Assembly: GCA_025846845.1 (NCBI GenBank)
Contig: JAOYTL010000011.1
Location: 186,001 to 250,000, forward strand
Source: Alloboseaceae bacterium BT-24-1
Lineage (GTDB): Bacteria; Pseudomonadota; Alphaproteobacteria; Rhizobiales; Beijerinckiaceae
Direction: 5' to 3'
Length of the DNA: 64,000 bases
Part shown: piece after piece, positions 7,959 to 16,272 of the stretch
Layout: the number at the start of each line of letters is the position of its first letter
Numbering within the stretch: position 1 is the first letter of the stretch
Translations under genes and position numbers: made by a program
Notes under the pieces: generated by a model
Seen by the model: only the letters and a program-made list of their open reading frames with translations
Told to the model about the DNA's origin: nothing
Databases searched by the model: none

Positions 7959-8833
7959 CGGCGAGCCTCGATCTCGGCGCTGTTCCCGCCGCCCATTCGC
8001 GCGGACGCCGCATGTCGCCGGTGGTGAAGCTCTCGGCTGGCTTCCTCGTCCTGGTTGTCCTCGTGGCGATCCTGGCGGACTGGCTGGCACCGATCCACTA
8101 CACCACCCAGAACCTGCTCGCCCGGCTGAAGCCGCCGCTGACGCAGAGCGGCGGCACGACCTACTGGCTTGGCACCGACCAGCTCGGCCGCGATATCCTC
8201 AGCCGCATGATCTACGCGGTCCGCACCTCGATCCTGATCGCGGTGATGGGTACGCTGATCGGGGCGGTGTTCGGCACGCTGCTCGGCTTCGTCGCGGCGC
8301 GCATGCGCGGCATCGTCGACCAGACGATCATGATGCTGGTCGATGCGCAGGCGGCGATCCCGGCGCTGTTCCTGGCGCTGACCATGCTCGCCTTCTTCGG
8401 CAACAACATCGTGCTGTTCATCGTCCTGGTCAGCATCGACGGCTGGGACCGCTATACCCGGCTTGCCCGCGGCCTCGTCGCCTCCGAGCAGGAGAGCGAC
8501 TATATCCACGCGGTCGAGGCTCTCGGCGCGCGCACCTCCCGCGTCGTCCTGCGCCATCTCCTGCCGAATATCCTCGCCGCGCTGGTGGTGCAGGCGACGC
8601 TCAACTTCCCCGGCACGATCCTGCTCGAGACCTCGCTCTCCTTCCTCGGTCTCGGCGTGCAGCCGCCCGGCACTTCGCTCGGCCTGATGCTCGGCGAGGG
8701 CCGGCGTTATCTGCTGAACGCCTGGTGGATCGCGGTCTTTCCCGGGCTCGTCATCTTCCTGACGACGCTGTCGATGAGCCTGTTCGGCGATTGGCTACGC
8801 GACCGCCTCGATCCGACCAGCGAGCGGCACTGA
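7955..8833 (+). CDS. Peptide-type ABC transporter permease, DppC/OppC family
   Basis: A 292-residue partner permease with the family layout: an amino-terminal membrane helix (LSAGFLVLVVLVAILADWLA), the YWLGTDQLGRDILSRMIYAV motif of the OppC amino-terminal domain, and the EAA loop near AVEALGARTSRVVLRHLLPN. It begins at the ATG at 7955 that overlaps the DppB stop. The downstream glycerophosphodiesterase gene starts 4 bases after its stop, so it belongs to the same transcript. Confidence 0.93.
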   Translation: MTASLDLGAVPAAHSRGRRMSPVVKLSAGFLVLVVLVAILADWLAPIHYTTQNLLARLKPPLTQSGGTTYWLGTDQLGRDILSRMIYAVRTSILIAVMGTLIGAVFGTLLGFVAARMRGIVDQTIMMLVDAQAAIPALFLALTMLAFFGNNIVLFIVLVSIDGWDRYTRLARGLVASEQESDYIHAVEALGARTSRVVLRHLLPNILAALVVQATLNFPGTILLETSLSFLGLGVQPPGTSLGLMLGEGRRYLLNAWWIAVFPGLVIFLTTLSMSLFGDWLRDRLDPTSERH

Positions 8834-8837
8834 GGCC

Positions 8838-9608
8838 ATGGGTTTCGATATTCGCAGCAATGCCCGCCCCCTCCCGCTCGCCATCGCTCATCGCGGTGGC
8901 GCGCTGCTCGGGCCAGAGAACAGTGCCGAGGCATTCGAGCAGGCCAAGGCCATCGGCGCCGAGATGATCGAGACGGATCTGCGGCTGAGCGCCGACGGCG
9001 CGCTGGTCTGTCTGCACGATGCGGACCTGCAGCATATCGCCGGCGATCCGCGCCTCGTCGCCGGGACTGGACTCGCCGAGTTGCGCGCGCTCCTGCCCAG
9101 CCTGCTGACACTGGAGGAGGCCATCGCCGCTTCCGCGCCGCTCGGATTGCTACTCGACATCAAGCTCGCCGACCCGGCCGTTCTCCCGCGCATCCTCGAC
9201 GCCGTCAGGGCAGCCGACGCCGCGGAGCGTGTGCTGCTCGGCCTGCGCTCGCTCGACCTCATCGCCGCCGCACGCGCCTTGTCGCAGGAGATCGCGATCC
9301 TTGCGCTGGTCCCGGACCCGGAATCCTACGAACAGGCGAAGGCTCTCGGCGCCGGCTGGTTCCGCTTCTGGCAAGGCGAGGCGACCGCCGAACGTATCGT
9401 AGCTACACGCGCTGTCGGCCTGCGCACGGTCATCATGGTCGGGCAGCCGCGCTCTGTCGCCATAGCCGGCTATCCGCCCTTTCCGGTCGGGCGGATCGAT
9501 GCGGAGGGGATCGACCGTGTCCTGTCGCTCGCCCCCGATGCGGTGATGCTCGACGATCCCCGCCTGCTGCTCTCGGCTCGCCCCGTCATGGCCCTGTCGT
9601 CAAGCTGA
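8838..9608 (+). CDS. Glycerophosphodiester phosphodiesterase family protein
   Basis: A 256-residue GDPD/UgpQ-type enzyme, expected to cleave glycerophosphodiesters to glycerol-3-phosphate plus an alcohol. Catalytic and metal residues are visible: HRGG (18-21), the conserved PEN (26-28), ETD (45-47) and HD (60-61). There is no signal peptide, so it acts in the cytoplasm on imported substrate. It lies between the permease genes and the binding-protein gene, 4 bases after dppC, which ties it functionally to the importer. The odd placement inside a peptide-type ABC operon suggests that the cargo contains a phosphodiester. Confidence 0.9.
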   Translation: MGFDIRSNARPLPLAIAHRGGALLGPENSAEAFEQAKAIGAEMIETDLRLSADGALVCLHDADLQHIAGDPRLVAGTGLAELRALLPSLLTLEEAIAASAPLGLLLDIKLADPAVLPRILDAVRAADAAERVLLGLRSLDLIAAARALSQEIAILALVPDPESYEQAKALGAGWFRFWQGEATAERIVATRAVGLRTVIMVGQPRSVAIAGYPPFPVGRIDAEGIDRVLSLAPDAVMLDDPRLLLSARPVMALSSS

Positions 9609-9673
9609 GGCATGGCAGGGCGATTGCGGCGGGCCGGACCAGCAGCGCCGTCGTCATCGATGCGAGACACGCC

Positions 9674-11236
9674 ATGACCCCGATTTCCCGCCGCCGTTTC
9701 CTGGAGGGGGCGTCCGCTGCGTCGGCCCTGCTCACCGCTCCGCAGGCCTTCGCCGCGAACGACGCACGCCCGAACTTCACCGTCGCGGTCGCCGACCTGC
9801 CGGCGACGCTGGAGCCGGCGCGCGAGCTCTCCAATGTTGGCACGCGCGTCACCTACTCGATCTTCGACACGCTGATCCGCCGCGATTTCCTCGGCGCCAG
9901 CGATGGCGGCGGCTCCGAGCTGAAGCCGCATCTGGCGGTGAAATGGGAGCGCGTCTCGCCGCAGGAGCTGGTCGTCACGCTGCGCCAGGGCGTGAAGTTC
10001 CACAATGGCGACGAGCTGACCTCGGAGGACGTCGCCTACACCTTCCGTGACGGCCGCCTCTGGGGCGACAAGGCCCAGATCCCCGGCGGCAAGCCCTATT
10101 TCGGCATCCTCGCCAGCGTCGAGCCGATCGACCGCTACACAGTGCGTTTCCGCACCAAGGTCGCCGACGTGCTGCTGGAGCAGCGGCTCGCCTCCTGGTG
10201 CGCCTGGATCGTCAACAAGCGCGCCTATGAGGCGATGGGCTTCGAGGCCTATTCGCGCAAGCCGGTGGCGACCGGGCCCTACCGCGTCGTTTCGCATTCG
10301 GCTGCCGAGGCGACGGTGCTGGAAGCCTTCGACGATTACTTCATGGGCAAGCCGACGGCCAGGCGCGTCACCTTCCGGCGCGTGCCGGAGCTGGCGGCGC
10401 GGGTCGCTGGTCTCGTTGCGGGCGACTATGACCTGATCACCAATATCCCGCCCGACCAGATGAGCGTGGTCGGCGCCTACAAGGACATCGATGTCCGCTC
10501 CGTCGTCCTCGCGAACGTCCACGTCCTTGCCTATAACGAGCAGGACAAGGTCCTGGCCGACAAGCGGGTTCGGCAGGCGCTGAACCTCGCCATCGACCGG
10601 CAGAAGCTGGTCGATGCGCTCTGGCAGGGCACGGCGCAGGTGCCGCCGAGCCACAATTTCCCCGAATACGGCCAGATGTTCGTCGAGGGCCGCAAGCTGC
10701 CTTATGATCCGGCCAAGGCCAAGGCCCTGCTGCAGCTGGCCGGCTACAAGGGCGAGCCGATCGTCTACCGCACCATGGCCAACTACTACACCAATGCGCT
10801 GGAGGCGGCGCAGATCCTGGTCGAGCAGTGGAAGGCCGTCGGCATCAACGCCTCGCTGCAGGTGGTCGAGAACTCGACCCAGATGCGCGGCGCCGGCGCG
10901 CAGATCTTCAACTGGTCGAACTCGACGCGCCTGCCCGATCCGCTCGGCGCGATCTGGGTCGCCTGGGGCCCGACTGGCGAACACCAGATCTCGAAGTTCT
11001 GGACCTCGGCTGAAGGCTTCAACAAGGCCGGCACGTCGCTGGAGGCGGAGGTCGATCCGGCTAGGCGCAAGGCGCTGTTCACGCAGATGCTCGACATCTG
11101 GGAGGACGAGGCGCCGGCGACGATCCTCTATCAGCCGAGCGAGGCCTATGCGATCAAGAAGGCGATCGCCTGGCGGCCGACAACCTTCTATTTCATGGAC
11201 TTACGCCCGGACAACCTGTCTTTCGCCCGTAGTTGA
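9674..11236 (+). CDS. Peptide-type ABC transporter substrate-binding protein (SBP_bac_5)
   Basis: A 520-residue periplasmic binding protein of the DppA/OppA family. The amino terminus MTPISRRRFLEGASAA is a twin-arginine signal, followed by a hydrophobic stretch and an APQAFAAND cleavage region. The family region VTLRQGVKFHNGDELTSEDV and the later RVRQALNLAIDRQKLVDALW are clear. It delivers the substrate to the two permeases upstream. The gene ends the plus-strand arm; a REPIN-like hairpin pair follows. The ligand cannot be read from sequence. Confidence 0.93.
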   Translation: MTPISRRRFLEGASAASALLTAPQAFAANDARPNFTVAVADLPATLEPARELSNVGTRVTYSIFDTLIRRDFLGASDGGGSELKPHLAVKWERVSPQELVVTLRQGVKFHNGDELTSEDVAYTFRDGRLWGDKAQIPGGKPYFGILASVEPIDRYTVRFRTKVADVLLEQRLASWCAWIVNKRAYEAMGFEAYSRKPVATGPYRVVSHSAAEATVLEAFDDYFMGKPTARRVTFRRVPELAARVAGLVAGDYDLITNIPPDQMSVVGAYKDIDVRSVVLANVHVLAYNEQDKVLADKRVRQALNLAIDRQKLVDALWQGTAQVPPSHNFPEYGQMFVEGRKLPYDPAKAKALLQLAGYKGEPIVYRTMANYYTNALEAAQILVEQWKAVGINASLQVVENSTQMRGAGAQIFNWSNSTRLPDPLGAIWVAWGPTGEHQISKFWTSAEGFNKAGTSLEAEVDPARRKALFTQMLDIWEDEAPATILYQPSEAYAIKKAIAWRPTTFYFMDLRPDNLSFARS

Positions 11237-11270
11237 AGGGGCGGAGGTTCTTGAAGGAAACGCGTCGTCT

Positions 11271-11408
11271 TTCCGGGGCAGGCCGAAGGCCTGAGCCCGG
11301 AACCCAGAATCGATACCACCTCAGGAAAAGCGCGTCGATCGCAGCGTCATCGTCGTAACCAGTATCGGTTCTGGATTCCGGGCTCGACGCTAGCGCGTCG
11401 CCCCGGAA
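11271..11408. repeat. REPIN-like pair of inverted palindromic repeats
   Basis: Two ~47-base elements (11271-11316 and 11362-11408) are inverted copies of each other, 45 bases apart. In the same orientation both read TTCCGGGGC, then a variable core, then GAGCCCGGAA, CCAGAA and CGATAC, with only two substitutions outside the core. The cores differ (AGGCCGAAGGCCT and GACGCGCTAGCGTC), yet each is self-complementary, so each element folds into a hairpin and the pair into a larger cruciform. The pair fills the gap between the convergent binding-protein and phosphodiesterase genes, where it may also stop transcription from both sides. Confidence 0.8.
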
Positions 11409-11440
11409 TGACGATGTCGGCTCTTATGAGACGATTGGTG

Positions 11441-12910
11441 TCAGTGGCCGCCGAGGATGAAGCGGCGGCCGTTCTGCTCGGCGATCTCGACACGCTGGAT
11501 GAAGCCGCCGCGGCCGGCCGCGAAGCGCTGTGTGTGGGCTTCCTCCTGGGCCAGCTGCGAGAGATCGCGCCCGACCATGCTCGGCGCCTTGGCGAGGCCG
11601 GCGAAGCCGAGCACGGTCGGGCCGATATCGATGATCCCCGCCGGCTCCTGCGAGATGCTCCCGTCACCAGCCGTGCCGCCGGAGACGATGAGTACCGTAT
11701 TGAGCTCGTGCGGGTTGATGCCGCCATGCATGCCGCCGCCGAGCGGCACGTCGCCCGGCGTCATCGCGCCGAGGCCAGGCAGGCCGTACTGGTCGGCGTC
11801 GAGCGTCGATTTCAGGATGAACATCAGGTCCGGCTGCCGCCCGGCATGGCCGGTGCCGACCAGATCGAGTGACAGGGTGCCGGGGATTTCGCCTTCCTCT
11901 CCATTGTTGCCGCGCGAGAAGAGATGGCCGATCGTCGGCTGCTCCATCAGCCAGGCAGCGATGCGCTCGAGCCCGGTCCGGTCGCTGCCGCGCAGGCGAA
12001 TCTCGCCGCTAATGCCGCCGGTTGCGAGGAAAGCGGCACCATCGACGGACTTGGCGTTGCTGAGGTCGAAGCCGGCCTGGCGCGCTGCGTCGAACAGCGG
12101 TTCGACCGCGCCGGTCGAGATCTGGCCATGGTCGGAGGCGGCGATCACCGCGATGCGCTCGGCGTCGGGCTGGGCCTCGACCCAGTCGAGGATATCGCCA
12201 AAGGCGCGGTCCGCCTCCTTGAGCCCGGCCATCGCCTCGGGCGATCCGAGCCCGCGATAATGGAAGGTGGTGTCGGGCTCGTTGAACCAGATCAGCGCGA
12301 CATCGGGCTTGAGGGTTGGCAGCACATGCTCGGTCATCACCCGGCCGCCATAGGCGACCTCGCCGAGGCGGGGCAGTTCGCGCTCAGGCAGCGGGCCGAT
12401 CCGGGCGAGCGCCTCCTCGACCGCCTCCGGCGTCTGCGTCGCGCCGGCGCCGTGCATCGAGAAGGTCCAGTGCCCGTTGGCGCGGGCGCGCGGATTGATG
12501 AAGTGGGCCGATCCGGCCGAGCCGGTATGGACGACGGCAAGCCGCTTGCCAGCACGCGCCAGCACGTCGCCGAAGGTGTCGACCGCGACCAGCCGGCCGT
12601 CATGATGCGCCTCGGCGCGGCGGATCAGCGCGGCGTCGCTGGTGTCGAAGATGCGCTCGGGAATGGCGTCTTCGAGATAGAAGGCGTTGCCGACGATACC
12701 ATGCACGGCGGGCGGTGCACCGGTTGCGATCGAGCTGGTCGCGACGCGGGTCACGGACGGGAAGACGCTGCGCGCCCGCCGGAACCAGGTGCCGCGCGCC
12801 GCCAGCCGCAGGATGTTGGGCGTCAGCTCCGGCGTGACGAGGTCGGGCCGCAACCCGTCGAAGACCGCGACGATGACGCGTGTGGCTGGGGAGCGGTCGT
12901 CTTGGGCCAT
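11441..12910 (-). CDS. Alkaline phosphatase superfamily protein (nucleotide pyrophosphatase/phosphodiesterase type)
   Basis: A 489-residue enzyme of the NPP/phosphodiesterase branch of the alkaline phosphatase superfamily. Near the start are the metal-binding VFDGLRPD (Asp18) and FPSVTRVATSSIATG with the likely Thr54 nucleophile, followed by PPAVHG. A second metal cluster appears as AASDHGQIS. These enzymes hydrolyse phosphodiester or phosphomonoester bonds. No signal peptide is evident, so it is probably cytoplasmic. It is the last gene of the minus-strand arm after the two ATPases, 24 bases from the upstream one. With the GDPD gene on the other arm, the locus encodes two phosphoester hydrolases beside one importer. 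Confidence 0.88.
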   Translation of the reverse strand: MAQDDRSPATRVIVAVFDGLRPDLVTPELTPNILRLAARGTWFRRARSVFPSVTRVATSSIATGAPPAVHGIVGNAFYLEDAIPERIFDTSDAALIRRAEAHHDGRLVAVDTFGDVLARAGKRLAVVHTGSAGSAHFINPRARANGHWTFSMHGAGATQTPEAVEEALARIGPLPERELPRLGEVAYGGRVMTEHVLPTLKPDVALIWFNEPDTTFHYRGLGSPEAMAGLKEADRAFGDILDWVEAQPDAERIAVIAASDHGQISTGAVEPLFDAARQAGFDLSNAKSVDGAAFLATGGISGEIRLRGSDRTGLERIAAWLMEQPTIGHLFSRGNNGEEGEIPGTLSLDLVGTGHAGRQPDLMFILKSTLDADQYGLPGLGAMTPGDVPLGGGMHGGINPHELNTVLIVSGGTAGDGSISQEPAGIIDIGPTVLGFAGLAKAPSMVGRDLSQLAQEEAHTQRFAAGRGGFIQRVEIAEQNGRRFILGGH

Positions 12911-12933
12911 GTCGATTTCCGGCGTTGGATGGA

Positions 12934-13923
12934 TCAGGCGGCGGCCGCTCTGGCGGCGGTAGCCACGGGTACCAGATGGCAGGCGGCAAGTCGCCCGTCG
13001 CTCGTGGGGCGCAGCGCCGGCGCTTCCTCGCGACAGCGGGCGACGGCCCGTGGGCAGCGTGGATGGAAGGCGCAGCCCGATGGCCGGTTGACTGGATTGG
13101 GCGGGTCGCCGCGCAGGATGATGCGCTCGGCCGTGCCACGCTGGAGCGTCGGCACGGCCGAGACCAGCGCCTCGGTGTAGGGGTGCGCCGGCGTGTGGAA
13201 GAGCGCTTCCGGCGGGCCCTGCTCGACGATCTTGCCGAGATACATCACTGCGACTTCATCGGCGATCTGCCTGACCACCTTCAGGTCGTGGCTGATGAAC
13301 AGATAGGCCATACCGAAGCGCGCCTGCAGATCCTGCAGGAGATTGATGACCTGGGCGGCGACCGAGACATCGAGCGCCGAGATCGGCTCATCGCAGACCA
13401 GCAGCTCAGGACCGAGGATCAGCGCGCGGGCGAGCACGACGCGCTGGCGCTGCCCGCCGGATAGCTCGTGCGGATAGCGCTGGAACAGGTCCGGCCTTAA
13501 GCCGACCGCCTCGAACAGCGCGAGTGCCTTCTGCCGCCGGGCCTCGGCGTTGGCTTCGAGCCCGTGAATGATGAGCGGTTCGACGATCTGCTCGCCGACA
13601 GGCAGCCGCCGGTCGAGCGCTAAGAGCGGATCCTGATGCACCAGCTGCATCCGCCGACGCAGCGCCCGCCAGCGGCGATCGCGGGTCGCGCTCACGGGTT
13701 CGTCGGCGAAATCGATCCGCCCGCGCGTCGCCGGCAGCAGGCCGAGCACGAGTCGCGCGGTGGTCGACTTGCCGCAGCCGGATTCGCCGACCAGGCCGAG
13801 CGTCTTGCCGGCGGCGAGGGTGAAGCTCACGCCGTCGACCGCGTGGAGCATCCGCTTCTGGCCCGTTGCCGTCGCGGCCGGATAATGGCGGGCGAGATCG
13901 CTGACGCGAAGCAGCGGGCTCAT
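12934..13923 (-). CDS. Peptide-type ABC transporter ATP-binding protein, DppF/OppF family
   Basis: A 329-residue ATPase subunit with Walker A GESGCGKSTT, signature LSGGQRQRV and Walker B LLVCDEP. The carboxyl-terminal oligopeptide-transporter extension includes the cysteine-containing GCAFHPRCPRA stretch that binds an iron-sulfur cluster in some family members. It overlaps the DppD stop by ATGA. It powers the importer whose permeases and binding protein are on the opposite arm of the locus. Confidence 0.94.
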   Translation of the reverse strand: MSPLLRVSDLARHYPAATATGQKRMLHAVDGVSFTLAAGKTLGLVGESGCGKSTTARLVLGLLPATRGRIDFADEPVSATRDRRWRALRRRMQLVHQDPLLALDRRLPVGEQIVEPLIIHGLEANAEARRQKALALFEAVGLRPDLFQRYPHELSGGQRQRVVLARALILGPELLVCDEPISALDVSVAAQVINLLQDLQARFGMAYLFISHDLKVVRQIADEVAVMYLGKIVEQGPPEALFHTPAHPYTEALVSAVPTLQRGTAERIILRGDPPNPVNRPSGCAFHPRCPRAVARCREEAPALRPTSDGRLAACHLVPVATAARAAAA

Positions 13924-15005
13924 GCGAACGCCCCGGCGGGAGCGGGGTCATGTGCAGCTGGCGCCATCGCGGTCTCGGCGAGGCGCAGGCAGGCGGCGCG
14001 TTGGTCCTGCGCTGCGAGAACGAGAGGAGGCGTCTCGCTTCGGCAGTCCTCGATGGCGAGCGAACAGCGCGGCGCGAAGGCGCAGCCCGGCGGCATCCTG
14101 TCGGGCGCGGGAACGGTGCCGGCGATCGGCGTCAGCCGCTGGCGCGGGCCGCCGAGTGTCGGCAGGGCGGCGAGCAGGCCGCGCGTATAGGGATGCCGCG
14201 GCCTGCCGAGCAGGTCTTGCGTCGCGGCGGTCTCGACGACGCGCCCGGCATACATCACTGCGACCCGGTCGCAGAGATCGGCGACGACGCCGATATCGTG
14301 CGAGATCAGCACCAGCCCCATGCCGCTCTCGCGGCGGATGTCGCGGATCAGGTCGAGGATCTGCGCCTGGATCGTCGCGTCGAGCGCGGTGGTCGGCTCG
14401 TCGGCGATCAGCACCTCGGGCTCGCCGGCGAGCGCCAGCGCGATCATGACGCGCTGGTTCATGCCACCCGAGAACTCGTGCGGATACTGCCGCAGCCGCC
14501 GCGGCGCATCGGCAATGCCGACACGGTCGAGCAGGCGCAGGGCCTCGCGTTGCGCCTCGTCACCTCTGAGCCCGCGATGCAGGCGCAGCACTTCCGTGAG
14601 CTGCGTGCCGATCCGCTGCACCGGATTGAGCGAGCTCGTCGGATCCTGGAAGATCAGCCCGATGCGGCCGCCGCGTATGCTAGCGAGCGCACGCTCCGGC
14701 AGGAGGGTGATGTCCTGCCCCCTGAGCAGGACCTCGCCGGAGGTGGCGACGCCGCGGCCGAGCAGGCGCAAGGCTGCGAGCCAGGTCACGCTCTTGCCGC
14801 AGCCCGATTCCCCGACGATGCCCAGCGCCTCGCCGGGGGCGAGCGTGAGGTCGATGCCGCGCACGACCGGGACCGGCCCGTGGGCGCCCGGGAAGGCGAC
14901 CGAGAAGTTGTCCAACGCCAGCAGCGGCGGCGCAGTAGCCTCGGCGCCGGGCAGCAGCGCGGCAATGCCGGAGCGATCTCTGTCGCGGGCGGTCAGGAAC
15001 GTCAT
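13920..15005 (-). CDS. Peptide-type ABC transporter ATP-binding protein, DppD/OppD family
   Basis: A 361-residue ATPase with Walker A GESGCGKSVT, signature FSGGMNQRVMIALAL and Walker B VLIADEPTTALD, ending in the oligopeptide carboxyl-terminal domain with GCAFAPRCSLA. I place the start at the ATG at 15003-15005 (MTFLTARDRD). A longer in-frame extension to 15176 has no homologous look and crosses the presumed promoter region. Partner of the DppF-type ATPase, with which it is translationally coupled. Confidence 0.92.
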   Translation of the reverse strand: MTFLTARDRDRSGIAALLPGAEATAPPLLALDNFSVAFPGAHGPVPVVRGIDLTLAPGEALGIVGESGCGKSVTWLAALRLLGRGVATSGEVLLRGQDITLLPERALASIRGGRIGLIFQDPTSSLNPVQRIGTQLTEVLRLHRGLRGDEAQREALRLLDRVGIADAPRRLRQYPHEFSGGMNQRVMIALALAGEPEVLIADEPTTALDATIQAQILDLIRDIRRESGMGLVLISHDIGVVADLCDRVAVMYAGRVVETAATQDLLGRPRHPYTRGLLAALPTLGGPRQRLTPIAGTVPAPDRMPPGCAFAPRCSLAIEDCRSETPPLVLAAQDQRAACLRLAETAMAPAAHDPAPAGAFA

Positions 15006-15260
15006 CGCAGCGGGATAGACGCGTTTCGGTGACCGTGATGTGACGGAGCGGGCAAGCCGCGGCGCCTGGTCGATGCGATTCAACGCTTGGATGCGTGAGC
15101 AGGTGAGAAATGCAGGCAGGGGTTGTTGATGTGAGACTCGCTCGCCACGGCAACGGCCAATGGATATCGGGGGCAATTTCCCGGAATTTAGAAGAGTCGT
15201 AATCTGGGCGCTAAATCTTGAGGTCGGAAACGATTGAACTATGCTGCTCCAGTGAACGCG

Positions 15261-16118
15261 ATGCAGACTTTTTCCGATCCCGAATCCTTGGTAGGCATTC
15301 CACTGTTCTCGCGGCAGCTATCGCTGTCGGCGGGCTACTTTCCTGTGCCGGAGGGCGAGCGGATCGTCGGCCCGATGCGCCGGGGCTTGAAGATCGCGGT
15401 CATGCTGGATGGGCGGCAATCCCTCGAGATCGATGACCAGCCCGCCGTCCTCGTCCGCGGCCCGGCTCTGCTGGCCGCCGCGAATGGCGGCGACCATGTC
15501 CAGCAACGCACTGGCCTCAGCGGCGGCGTGGTCCGCTGCGTCCTGATGCAGTTCGACCTCGATTTCGTCGAGCGGGAATTCGAGGCCCCGATGCAGCAAC
15601 TGTTCGCGCTCGCCGGCGCCGAGGATGCCGGGATCTGGGTGCGCCCGGCCGATGCCGATCTGTGCGCGCTCGCCCTCCAGATCGCCGAATGTCCGGTGGC
15701 AAAGCCGCTGCGACGTCTCTATCTGGCCGGAAAGGCGCTGGAGCTTACCGCCGTGGCGCTCGACCGGATCGTCGGCCAGCCGCCCCTGCGGCCGGCGCGG
15801 CTCCCGGCCCGGACGCGCGAGCAGGTCCATGCTGTCAGGGACATGCTCGTCGCGGCGATGCAGGAGCCGCCGAGCTTGGCCGAGCTCGCCCGTGCGACCG
15901 GCCTCAACCCGACAAAACTCACCTCTGCCTTCCGTGCCGAGTTCGGCGACAGCGTCTTCGGTTATCTGCAGGAGCTGCGGCTGCAGCAGGCGCACGCGCT
16001 GATCGCCCAAGGCGAGGCCAGTATCGCCGAGGCCGCCTTCCGCGTCGGCTATACACCGGCGCATTTCTCCGGCCTGTTCCGCAAGCGCTTCGGCATGTCG
16101 CCAAGCGCGCTGCGTTGA
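15261..16118 (+). CDS. AraC-family transcriptional regulator (siderophore locus)
   Basis: A 285-residue regulator with an amino-terminal sensing domain and a carboxyl-terminal double helix-turn-helix (about residues 185-285). The second helix-turn-helix contains IAEAAFRVGYTPAHFSGLFR and ends FGMSPSALR. Its position directly upstream of a TonB-dependent siderophore receptor in the same direction matches PchR-type regulators, which activate receptor genes when the ferric siderophore is present. I chose ATG 15261; in-frame TTG 15234 and GTG 15252 are alternatives, and the ribosome site does not settle the matter. Helically spaced CGAAA repeats lie in front of the receptor gene. Confidence 0.88.
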   Translation: MQTFSDPESLVGIPLFSRQLSLSAGYFPVPEGERIVGPMRRGLKIAVMLDGRQSLEIDDQPAVLVRGPALLAAANGGDHVQQRTGLSGGVVRCVLMQFDLDFVEREFEAPMQQLFALAGAEDAGIWVRPADADLCALALQIAECPVAKPLRRLYLAGKALELTAVALDRIVGQPPLRPARLPARTREQVHAVRDMLVAAMQEPPSLAELARATGLNPTKLTSAFRAEFGDSVFGYLQELRLQQAHALIAQGEASIAEAAFRVGYTPAHFSGLFRKRFGMSPSALR

Positions 16119-16150
16119 GAGACGCCTCCTGTTTCAGGGCTGGAAAGGCT

Positions 16151-16187
16151 CGAAACTGCAGCGAAAGAAATACTGCCGCGATCGAAA
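16151..16187 (+). promoter_or_regulatory. Phased CGAAA repeats upstream of the siderophore receptor (candidate AraC site)
   Basis: Three direct copies of CGAAA start at 16151, 16162 and 16183, that is 11 and 21 bases apart, placing them on the same face of the helix. AraC-family proteins commonly bind direct repeats about two turns apart. The repeats lie 86-122 bases before the TonB receptor start and 32-69 bases after the AraC-type gene. Pattern evidence only. Confidence 0.35.
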
Positions 16188-16272
16188 GCCGACAGCATTG
16201 CCGGCCAAGCATGCTTCCTGAAAGAACCCTGCCAACGGGTCGCCGGAACGGCGAAGGGGCAAGGGCGCAGGC

